Shown here: positions 18,442-25,724 of the stretch, piece after piece
Layout: every line of letters begins with the position of its first letter
Numbering within the stretch: position 1 is the first letter of the stretch
Assembly: GCA_021806005.1 (NCBI GenBank)
Contig: JAJZDM010000023.1
Coordinates: 1-40,375 of the forward strand
DNA length: 40,375 nucleotides
From: Acidobacteriota bacterium
Lineage (GTDB): Bacteria > Acidobacteriota > Terriglobia > Terriglobales > Acidobacteriaceae
Direction of reading: 5' to 3'
Notes under the pieces: generated by a model
The model's input: only the letters and a program-made list of their open reading frames with translations
What the model was told of the DNA's origin: nothing
Databases searched by the model: none
Translations under genes and position numbers: made by a program

Positions 18442-18520
18442 CCTTTGGCGCCGAGCTGATGTATCGGATTGGATGACGCGCCGGGTGCGAAGGAACTGTG
18501 GATCGATCGGGGCAGCGGAG

Positions 18521-18739
18521 TCAATGGCAGCAGCTACCCTTCTGTTGAATCGGAGGGCATTTGACGGAGCCGTAGGAGCAGAAGACACAGCAGTCCCCCG
18601 GCAGCGGCCGCAGCACGGCGTGGCACTGCGCGCACTCATGGAAGAAGCGGCAGGAGTCGGTGGGCATCACCTCCACGGAGGTGTGTCCGCAGTGTGGACA
18701 GGTGAGGGTTGATTCGAGGAGAACAGAGGTCTGGTTCAT
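18521..18739 (-). CDS. GDCCVxC domain-containing small Cys-rich protein
   Basis: A 72-residue protein. An N-terminal zinc-ribbon-like pair (CPHCGH at about 14-19, CAQCH at about 36-40) is followed by the signature GDCCVFC and KCPPIQ, and the protein ends CCH. This matches the GDCCVxC family, which includes Cys and selenocysteine versions; here the motif is Cys-only. The family is linked to metal or mercury handling in some genomes, but the role is not proven. It lies 104 bases downstream of the dehydrogenase gene on the same strand, so it may be cotranscribed with it. Confidence 0.8.
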   Translation of the reverse strand: MNQTSVLLESTLTCPHCGHTSVEVMPTDSCRFFHECAQCHAVLRPLPGDCCVFCSYGSVKCPPIQQKGSCCH

Positions 18740-18843
18740 GATTTGGTCCGGTCTCGAGGTGCGGCTGTCTGCGGACGACGGTTGAACCGCGGAGGTTCTT
18801 GCGTGCGCAGAATCACGCTTTGCGGTGCGGATGAAAGTTGTCT

Positions 18844-20211
18844 CTAACAGCGGACGATCTTGTCGGAGACGATCCCCCTGGTTGCATTACGAGAGTCCAC
18901 AACGAGTTGCGAGGAGCGAACGATCTCGTGGAAGTCATACTCCGAGTGATCGGTAACGATCAGGACACAGTCATACTGCTCCAGCTTCTCCAGCGGGGTG
19001 CAGGTCATGTTCAGGTTGTAATGGCGACCCCGGCCCACGGTGGGGAAGAACGGATCGTTGTAGAGAACCTCAGCGCCTTCTTTGCGGAGGAGTTCGATGA
19101 TCGTCAGGGAGGGAGACTCGCGCAGATCGTCGATGTCCTTCTTGTAGGCCATGCCCAGCATCAGAATCCGGGATCCGTTCATTGCCTTCTTGTGCCGGTT
19201 CAGTGCCTGGCTGACGGTCTGGACCACGTACTCCGGCATCGCCCCGTTTACCTCTCCAGCCAGTTCAATGAAGCGGGTATGGAAGTCGTACTCCTTGGCC
19301 TTCCAGCTCAGATAGAAGGGATCGATGGGAATACAGTGTCCGCCGAGGCCCGGTCCGGGGTAGAACGGCTGAAAGCCGAAGGGTTTGGTGGCGGCTGCAT
19401 CGATGACCTCCCAGATGTCTACCCCCATGCGCAGGGAGAGCACTTTGAGCTCATTCACCAGAGCGATGTTGACACAGCGATAGATGTTCTCCAGCAGCTT
19501 GGTCATCTCCGCCACGCGGGTGGAAGAGACACGGACGGACTTGACAAAGATCGCCTCATAGAGTGTAGCGGCCAGCTCGGTGGCGATCGGATCGTGTCCG
19601 CCGACAACCTTGGGGACATCTTTGCGCGCCACCGTCATATTGCCCGGATCCTCGCGCTCGGGCGAGAAGGCGACGTAGAAGACACCCTGATCGAAGACGG
19701 GTCCCTTCGCCTGTACCTCAAGACCAGATGGATTTTCATCCTCCAGGATCGGAATCAGCAACTCTTCGGTGGTGCCGGGGTAGGTGCTGCTCTCCAACAC
19801 AACCAACTGTCCTTCGCGGAGCCACGGGGCGGTGGACCTGGCCGTCTTCTCAATAAAGCTGACGTCCGGCTCCTGATGCTCCGTGAGCGGAGTGGGAACG
19901 CACAGGATGATCGCGTCCTGCTCAGAGAGGTGGGAGAAGTCAGCCGTGGCCTGAAAACCCCGTTCGCGGGCCTGTTTGATCTCATCGCTGCCGATACGGA
20001 AGATGTAGGAGCGGCCAGCCTGCAGATCCGCGATCTTCTTCTCATCGATGTCGAAGCCGGTTACCTGGAAGCCTGCGCCGCAAAGAAGCAGTGTCAGCGG
20101 CAGCCCTACATAACCAAGGCCGATCACCCCAATTTTGGCGGTATGAGCTTGTAGGCGCTCGAATCGTTCCAGAGCGATGTCCGGCAGGGTGAGGTTTGCG
20201 TTGGTCGTCAT
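18844..20211 (-). CDS. UDP-N-acetylglucosamine 6-dehydrogenase-like (WbpA/TviB family)
   Basis: A 455-residue UDP-sugar dehydrogenase that oxidises C6 of a UDP-N-acetylhexosamine to the uronic acid with two NAD+. The NAD-binding motif GLGYVGLPL begins at residue 31, the catalytic Cys293 lies in GGHCIPIDPFYLSWKAKEYD, and FIELAGEVN and NIYRCVNIALVNEL are conserved. The active-site stretch is closest in pattern to WbpA-type UDP-GlcNAc dehydrogenases rather than to UDP-glucose dehydrogenase. The frame opens at 20301, but the extra 30 residues look non-conserved, so I chose the Met at 20211; no strong Shine-Dalgarno decides this. It may feed the EPS locus through the epimerase at 7709-8647. Confidence 0.87.
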   Translation of the reverse strand: MTTNANLTLPDIALERFERLQAHTAKIGVIGLGYVGLPLTLLLCGAGFQVTGFDIDEKKIADLQAGRSYIFRIGSDEIKQARERGFQATADFSHLSEQDAIILCVPTPLTEHQEPDVSFIEKTARSTAPWLREGQLVVLESSTYPGTTEELLIPILEDENPSGLEVQAKGPVFDQGVFYVAFSPEREDPGNMTVARKDVPKVVGGHDPIATELAATLYEAIFVKSVRVSSTRVAEMTKLLENIYRCVNIALVNELKVLSLRMGVDIWEVIDAAATKPFGFQPFYPGPGLGGHCIPIDPFYLSWKAKEYDFHTRFIELAGEVNGAMPEYVVQTVSQALNRHKKAMNGSRILMLGMAYKKDIDDLRESPSLTIIELLRKEGAEVLYNDPFFPTVGRGRHYNLNMTCTPLEKLEQYDCVLIVTDHSEYDFHEIVRSSQLVVDSRNATRGIVSDKIVRC

Positions 20212-21040
20212 AGAGAGAATTATTGCACCTTGAAGCAGGGTGTCATGGCGAGATTTGTCCCACCGTTGAAGGGCTCCTTGAACTGCCAGGGTGAGATCCA
20301 TCCGTTACGAGCAGAGTCTTCGGAGGGTTCGAGGAGCAGAGACCTCGTCCGAGAGCCCGGAAGATGTCTCTGGATGGCCCCGTGTCGCCCCGGCCAGCGC
20401 GACGCAGGCTGACGGTCGGAAGGGGCGCCATCCGTGGAAGACGGGAGCTTGCCGGAACCCGGTCGCGGTTCTGAGACGGTCGGTTTGACAGCCTCTCTCC
20501 AGGCTGTCTACCCTTGGGAAGGCTACCCTGCAGGTGACAAATCGGACTGTAAGTTTCGCCAAGTGTAAACGGATACATCCGCGCTGGAAGAGTGCCTTGG
20601 TGAGGGTGGTGTATGGAACAAATCGAGCAGGAGGGCGCTGGCGGTGAAGATGGTGGCCGCTGATTCCGCCAAAGGGAGTGCTTGCGGGGATGTTCTCCGT
20701 ATCGATCGAGGCCGTGTTACACAACGGACGCTACCCGAGCCGTACAGCAGGAATGCGGGTAGGGAATGACGGGAACCGAATGTTTGCGGGCAACCGGGGG
20801 AGTCTGGCGCCGCTGTGCAGAGATTGAGAAGGGCGCTCCGGGTCCCGAGTTGCGCCCGGCGAAGGCGGCTGAGGGAAGAGTCCCCGGGCTTCCGTTTGGA
20901 ACCGGTTCGGCACGGGCTGCGGTGAGGCCGGGGCTCTTCGGTTTGAGGGTGACTGCCAGCAGCATGCCGCATCTGGCAAACTATGCATCAGCACGTCGTC
21001 TGCCCGGCAGGCAAGCCTGCCTCTTTCTACAGGAGTTTTG
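20212..21040. other. Long intergenic region between divergent dehydrogenase and FucP genes
   Basis: I see no convincing gene in 829 bases. A perfect 8-base inverted repeat (GACAGCCT, 6-base loop, AGGCTGTC) lies at 20487-20508. A palindrome sits just before the transporter start (see 21006-21021). The rest could hold two divergent promoters and leader sequence; I cannot place -35/-10 boxes with confidence. Confidence 0.45.
21006..21021. promoter_or_regulatory. Palindrome upstream of the fucP-like gene, possible operator
   Basis: GGCAGGC-AA-GCCTGCC is a perfect 7-base dyad with a 2-base centre, 19 bases before the start codon and 9 bases before the AGGAG at 21031-21035. The centre is too tight for an RNA hairpin without fraying, and a repressor site is possible. 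No factor is identified. Confidence 0.3.
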
Positions 21041-22357
21041 ATGGCAATTTCAGTTGCAACTTCACGCGCCGAGAGTGTATACGACGGCACCTCGTACCCC
21101 GGAGCTTTGGTTGTCGTATCCTCCCTGTTCTTCATGTGGGGGTTCTGCACGGTTCTGAATGATGCGTTGATCCCTCATCTTCAGGCGATCTTTGCGCTGA
21201 ACTATCTGCAGGCCTCGTTGGTGCAACTGGCGTTCTTCGGATCGTATTTTCTCTTCGCACAGCCAGCCAGCAGGATCATCGAATGGATCGGTTACCAGCG
21301 CACCATGGTTGTGGGTCTGTTCACCATGGCCGCGGGAGCGTTGCTCTTTCTTCCGGCTGCTTCGACAGCGAAGTATGCGCTCTTTCTTTCGGCTCAGGTG
21401 GTGCTGGCGGCGGGAGTGACGATTCTGCAGGTAGCCGCCAATCCCTATGTGACGATTCTCGGCTCCCCCGAGACTGCCTCCAGCCGCCTGAATCTGACCC
21501 AAGCCTTCAACACTTTGGGCGACGCGGTGGCTCCTTACATTGGAAGCGTCTTGATTCTGGGTAGAGCAACGGCGGGAGATGCAACGTCTCAACGAGTCTC
21601 CGCGGCAGCGCACCGCATTCGGGAAGCCGCCTCAGTGAAGCTGCCGTACATCGGCATCGCCGTTATCCTTCTTGTGCTGGCGGCAACGATCGCACTCTAT
21701 AAGTTTCCTCGCCTGGCGGTGACCCAGGACTTCCGTCCCGGAGCTGCGATGTCAGATTCCACGGATAGCATCTGGAACCATCCGCACGTCTGGCTTGGAG
21801 CGTTGGCGATCTTTATTTACGTCGGCGCAGAGGTTTCCATTGGCAGTTTTCTGGCGAAGTTCATCTCTGGGCCGACGATCGGGGCCATGAGGCTGGAGGC
21901 TGCCGCGAAGCTGGTGACGGTCTACTGGGGCGGCATGATGGTTGGCCGATTCGCCGGTTCGGCCATCATGCAAAGAGTGGCTCCCAACCGGCTGCTGACC
22001 CTGATGGGTGTGGGCGCGGCCGCTATGGTTTTTCTGGCCCTGTGCACGAATGGCCATGTGGCGATGTGGTCGATTCTTGCCGTTGGCCTGTTCAATTCCA
22101 TCATGTTTCCCACTATCTTTACGCTGGGCGTCTCCGAGATGGGGGAGATGACGGGACAGGCCTCCGGCTTGCTGGTTCAGGCGATCGTGGGCGGCGCGGC
22201 GTTTCCTGTGCTGATGGGCCATCTGGCCGACAGCTATGGAATTCACAGGGCGCTGGTGCTGCCGCTTCTTTGCTACTTCTTTGTGATTTATTACGGTATG
22301 GCCGGGTTCCGAATCTATCCCACCGAGAACCAAAGTCACGTTGAGCCGGCGAGGTAG
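21041..22357 (+). CDS. fucP: FucP-type MFS sugar:proton symporter
   Basis: A 438-residue major facilitator protein with about 12 transmembrane helices, of the fucose/glucose/galactose permease group. The N-terminal pattern (SSLFFMWGFCTVLNDALIPH) and QVAANPYVTILGSPETASSR are characteristic of the FucP/GluP family. Homologues import L-fucose or hexoses with protons; the substrate here is not decidable from sequence, and no catabolic gene is adjacent. AGGAG at 21031-21035 supports the ATG at 21041 (an in-frame TTG precedes it). Length is normal. The symbol denotes family, not proven substrate. Confidence 0.85.
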   Translation: MAISVATSRAESVYDGTSYPGALVVVSSLFFMWGFCTVLNDALIPHLQAIFALNYLQASLVQLAFFGSYFLFAQPASRIIEWIGYQRTMVVGLFTMAAGALLFLPAASTAKYALFLSAQVVLAAGVTILQVAANPYVTILGSPETASSRLNLTQAFNTLGDAVAPYIGSVLILGRATAGDATSQRVSAAAHRIREAASVKLPYIGIAVILLVLAATIALYKFPRLAVTQDFRPGAAMSDSTDSIWNHPHVWLGALAIFIYVGAEVSIGSFLAKFISGPTIGAMRLEAAAKLVTVYWGGMMVGRFAGSAIMQRVAPNRLLTLMGVGAAAMVFLALCTNGHVAMWSILAVGLFNSIMFPTIFTLGVSEMGEMTGQASGLLVQAIVGGAAFPVLMGHLADSYGIHRALVLPLLCYFFVIYYGMAGFRIYPTENQSHVEPAR

Positions 22358-22527
22358 TTCGCTCTGCGATGACGCAGGCTGTCTCTGCGCCGTGTGTGTG
22401 CGCGATCTTTGAGCGGGTGCGGGCACGGCGATTCGGCCTTCCTTTTGGGCTCTGCGGGCCAGGGATCCGCTGGCTGAAGTTGGTGGAGCACGCCTGTGCC
22501 TGTTGCCGAGTCGATATGGATGCTCCT

Positions 22528-22581
22528 GGATCGAACCGCCGACGGGGGCCTTTTCAGGGCCGCGTGCGAACCACGGAGCTA
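22528..22581 (-). pseudogene. Decayed 3'-half copy of tRNA-Phe
   Basis: A gapless match to the true tRNA-Phe, 114 bases further on, covers the T arm, variable loop and anticodon arm including the GAA anticodon loop (first 37-38 bases with two mismatches). The match breaks down at the 5' side of the anticodon stem; the D arm is only faintly visible and the acceptor stem is absent. It cannot fold as a tRNA. Confidence 0.75.
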
Positions 22582-22626
22582 CGCTCAGTGCGGAGCGCGG
22601 CTTGAGATGTGTGGGGGGAGGAGAGG

Positions 22627-22701
22627 TGGTGGCCAGAGACGGGATCGAACCGCCGACGCCGGCCTTTTCAGGGCCGCGCTCTACCACTGAGCTATCTGGC
22701 C
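22627..22701 (-). tRNA. tRNA-Phe (GAA)
   Basis: 75 bases including encoded CCA. The 7-bp acceptor stem (GGCCAGA paired with TCTGGCC), D arm (AGCTCAGTGGTAGAGC), anticodon stem CGGCC/GGCCG with loop CTGAAAA (anticodon GAA) and T arm with GGTTCGATCCC are all intact. Discriminator A. Confidence 0.96.
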
Positions 22702-23180
22702 TTGGCACTCCGATGCACGAATCAGCCCTACAGGCAGCCAAGTTCGCCTGCCGGGCTCTTGCGTCTCAACTTCGCCTGCCTGTGGGGAAGGGAATTGCGG
22801 TTCTGCCGGTCGGCGGAGCCCATCGAGAACGTCGTGACCTAGTATAGCAACCCGTCCTGCGAAGCTCCAAACTCAGCGAAGTGAAGTTCCAACCCCAGCA
22901 GACTCGGAAGCCCGTGAAGCGGCAGACCAGGCCCCATGCTCGAGCCCGGCCCAACTCCAAACTGGGTCCCATACTTCCAGACGAGTGCGGCGCGAAGGCA
23001 AGTCCTGGGCTAAAGAAGCCGTGAGCCTCGAAGTATGGGGAAGCTCCGTGTTCCGGTCGATGGTGGCTCTGGCCTCGGCTTTGCCGTGAGCCGAGGCCAA
23101 AGGGTTCGTACTGGCGCCTCTCCAGCAGGGAGATCATGCGGTATTCTTCAAGAACTTCAGGCAGGGAAAGGTATTGCAGC
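22702..23180. other. Structured intergenic stretch between tRNA-Phe and the adenosine deaminase gene
   Basis: No gene is supported. The part from about 22850 to 23100 is rich in inverted repeats: 10-base arms CCCATACTTC (22968-22977) and GAAGTATGGG (23030-23039), then a strong hairpin with perfect 10-base arms GGCCTCGGCT (23071-23080) and AGCCGAGGCC (23089-23098) and an 8-base loop. A TCCAAACT motif also recurs. It could be a structured RNA, a leader of the downstream gene or a decayed palindromic element. Confidence 0.45.
23071..23098. repeat. Strong hairpin upstream of the adenosine deaminase gene
   Basis: Perfect 10-base GC-rich arms with an 8-base loop (TTGCCGTG), 82 bases before the start codon. 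No T-tract follows directly. Attenuator, terminator or part of a structured RNA are all possible. Confidence 0.6.
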
Positions 23181-24902
23181 ATGAAACGTGCCGGCTTCGC
23201 TCTCCAGCATTTCATCCTGTGGCGCGGTCTTGTACTGTGCGGTCTCGCTTGTGGCGCCACCATCCAGAGCCGGCCAGCCGAGGCAGCCTCGACTGCTTCC
23301 CCCGGAGTTGTGGCGGCGCGAACGGCGAGGATGACCCCTGGTGAGATCCGCGCCACGCGTGCGCTCGAGCAGGCCAGGGCCATGGGGCCAGCGGAGCTGT
23401 ATGCCTTGCTCAAACCCTTTCCCAAGGGCGCCGATCTGCACATGCACCTCTCAGGCTCGGTTTACGCGGAGACCCTGATTGCGGAGGCGGCTCGCAAGGG
23501 TCTCTGCGTTGCCTCCGTGGTCCGTGGCACCCCGGCGACGCCCGCAGGACGGGATGCGGTCCGGCTGGTGGCTCCGGCGCAGGGCGATGGCAGGGATTGC
23601 GCCCCGGGTGCGGTGGCGGCCAGTTCGGCTCTGCAGGATCAGCCGCTGTATGACGATCTGGTCGATAGCTTCTCCATGCGCTCCTTTGTGCCCAGCCAGG
23701 GAGTCAGCGGCCACGATCAGTTCTTCGCAACGTTTGCCCGCTTCGGCGCAGTGAAGGGTGAGGCCGGAGCGTGGCTGGATGAGGTGGTGACCCGCGCTGC
23801 CGCGCAGAACGAGCAGTACCTGGAGATCATGCAGACGCCGCAGTTCTCCCACGCCGCTGCGCTGGGTTACAAGCTCGGCTGGCCAGCCGATGCGGCGCGC
23901 GACGTTCCCGCTGCCGAGTTGGCGCAGTTGCGCCGGCAACTCCTCTCGGCCGGTCTCGACGATGAGGTGACCGTGGACAGAGGAGAGTTCGCTGCCGCCG
24001 AACAGCAGCGCAACGCTCTGGAGCACTGCGCAAGCGGTGGGCAGGCTCCCGGTGCGAGCCAGGCGGCCGCGGCCTGCGCGGTTAAGGTGCATTGGCTCTA
24101 CCAGGTGCTGCGCGGCTTTCCTCCGCAGCAGGTGTTCGCGCAGACGCTGCTGGGCTTTGAGGTGGTCTCGGCTGCGATGAAGGCTGATCCGGATTCTCCG
24201 GACGTCGTCGGCATCAACTTTGTGATGCCGGAAGACGGGTACCTCTCCATGCGCGACTACCACCTGCAGATGCAGATGCTGGATTATCTCCACAGCGTCT
24301 ATCCGGCGGTGAAGATTACGCTGCACGCCGGAGAGTTGGCGCCGGGGATGGTTCCTCCCGCGGGGCTCAGCTTCCATATTCGCGAGGCCGTGGAACTGGG
24401 TCAGGCGGAACGTATCGGACATGGCGTGGATGTTTTTTATGAAGACCATCCCCAGGCTCTGCTGAAGGAGATGGCCGCCCGGCACATTATGGTGGAGATC
24501 AACCTGACCTCCAATGCCGTGATCCTGGGGATCAAGGGCAGGGCGCATCCGCTGCACGCCTACCAGGCAGCAGATGTTCCATGGGCGCTCTCCACCGATG
24601 ATGAAGGCGTCTCTCGCATTGACCTGACGCATGAGTATGTGCGTGGCGTGGAGGAGCAGGGACTGACCTACCTGGATCTGAAGCGTTCGGCGAGAACATC
24701 CCTGGAACACGCGTTTCTGCACGGCCGGAGCCTATGGGCCGTCCCGGATGACTTCAGCCGGCGGCGGGCGGAGTGCGCCGCCCCGATCACGGCTTTCAGC
24801 CAACCGTCGTCGGCCTGCAGGGTGCTGCTCCACAGCAGCGAAAAGGCCGCTGCGCAGTGGGAGTTGGAGCGCCGGCTGGCCGCCTTTGAGGTAGCCCCAT
24901 AG
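23181..24902 (+). CDS. Exported adenosine deaminase-family protein
   Basis: A 573-residue amidohydrolase of the adenosine/AMP deaminase family, deaminating adenosine or a related nucleoside to inosine. Metal and catalytic residues are present: HMH (His87, His89) in ADLHMHLSGS, HAGE (His382, Glu385), GHGVD (His414) and STDDE (Asp473-Asp474). It is longer than cytoplasmic ADA (about 330-350) and begins with a hydrophobic signal segment (about 8-35), so it is probably periplasmic or secreted, like ADGF/CECR1-type enzymes; a large insertion follows the first motif (about 100-300). The Met at 23181 starts the signal; 23136 is an alternative. Nucleoside salvage is likely. Confidence 0.82.
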   Translation: MKRAGFALQHFILWRGLVLCGLACGATIQSRPAEAASTASPGVVAARTARMTPGEIRATRALEQARAMGPAELYALLKPFPKGADLHMHLSGSVYAETLIAEAARKGLCVASVVRGTPATPAGRDAVRLVAPAQGDGRDCAPGAVAASSALQDQPLYDDLVDSFSMRSFVPSQGVSGHDQFFATFARFGAVKGEAGAWLDEVVTRAAAQNEQYLEIMQTPQFSHAAALGYKLGWPADAARDVPAAELAQLRRQLLSAGLDDEVTVDRGEFAAAEQQRNALEHCASGGQAPGASQAAAACAVKVHWLYQVLRGFPPQQVFAQTLLGFEVVSAAMKADPDSPDVVGINFVMPEDGYLSMRDYHLQMQMLDYLHSVYPAVKITLHAGELAPGMVPPAGLSFHIREAVELGQAERIGHGVDVFYEDHPQALLKEMAARHIMVEINLTSNAVILGIKGRAHPLHAYQAADVPWALSTDDEGVSRIDLTHEYVRGVEEQGLTYLDLKRSARTSLEHAFLHGRSLWAVPDDFSRRRAECAAPITAFSQPSSACRVLLHSSEKAAAQWELERRLAAFEVAP

Positions 24903-25029
24903 TACGGCGCTGCCTGCCGGGCGTCAGCGGTCCATGCAGACGCACTTTCAGGGTCAGCGTCACAGGAGAGCGGCAGATCAGCATGCTGGCGCCTGCCGGC
25001 GAAGTGTAGAGTAAAGAAAGGAAACCACG

Positions 25030-25320
25030 ATGAAGTATGCTCTTTCGATCATCCTGCAGTTCATCCTGTACCTGCTGGTCTTTGCCATCGGGTCGTTCCT
25101 TCCTGTGTTCCACATTCTGCCCTCGCTCAGCTTCGGCATTGGTGCTGGCCGGGTATTCGTCTATGACGGGCTGCTGCTGATGGTGGCCGTGTATGCGCTG
25201 ATTTTGCTGATCGGCGCGGTACGCAGGAGAGTCCACGTCGTGTTTCTGAACGCCACGGTGGCCTGGGTGCTGGCTCTGGTGGTGGGACTGTTCCTGAAGC
25301 TCGGCTTCAAGAGCAATTGA
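25030..25320 (+). CDS. Small inner-membrane protein, unknown function
   Basis: A 96-residue protein with three predicted transmembrane helices (about 4-24, 46-63, 70-90) and a basic turn (RRRVH) between the last two. AAAGGAAA lies at about 25016-25023, before the ATG. I do not recognise a family. It follows the adenosine deaminase gene by 127 bases on the same strand. Confidence 0.65.
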   Translation: MKYALSIILQFILYLLVFAIGSFLPVFHILPSLSFGIGAGRVFVYDGLLLMVAVYALILLIGAVRRRVHVVFLNATVAWVLALVVGLFLKLGFKSN

Positions 25321-25724
25321 TCAGAATCTGCTCAGGATGAGCGTTCTGCGGGTGCAGGGTGGGGTGCGCGGATGTTGCGACAGAAGAAGTCGCGCCCTTG
25401 TCGCGAAGGAATCAGATGGTTCCAGCACAGAGTCACGCGCGGAGATGCACTTGAAGTGCGCTTGATTTGCGCCGGTTTTGCGCATGGATTTGCGCAAAGC
25501 AGATTCGCTCTCCCAGGCAATTTTTCTGATTCGAACCTTGATAGACTAGAAGGCCACAGAAGATTCTATCGGTGGCGTAGAAGGGCAAGCTCTGATTGGA
25601 GCCGGACACCTGCCGATACATCTTCTGTTCGCGTTTTATAGTGTCTGGGGCGGATCGATTCCCCCATTGGTAAAGAACGCCAGCGCCGGGCGTGGAGCCT
25701 GGCCTGGAGAAGGATTTTTCTTTC
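25321..25724. other. Intergenic region upstream of the phosphorylase gene
   Basis: No gene is supported in 404 bases. The stretch at about 25445-25505 repeats TTGCGC/GCGC-like words several times and is locally less GC-rich than the neighbouring genes, so a promoter for the downstream gene is likely here, but I cannot name the boxes. Confidence 0.4.

Noticed and set aside
20523-20972. 149-codon - frame in the long gap before the FucP-like gene
   Set aside because: Arg/Pro/Ser-rich with no motif or start signal; typical of non-coding GC-rich DNA.
22503-22847. Short frames such as 22503-22847 and 22609-22842 that read through the tRNA-Phe
   Set aside because: They are translations of the reverse complement of a tRNA, a known source of false protein annotations.
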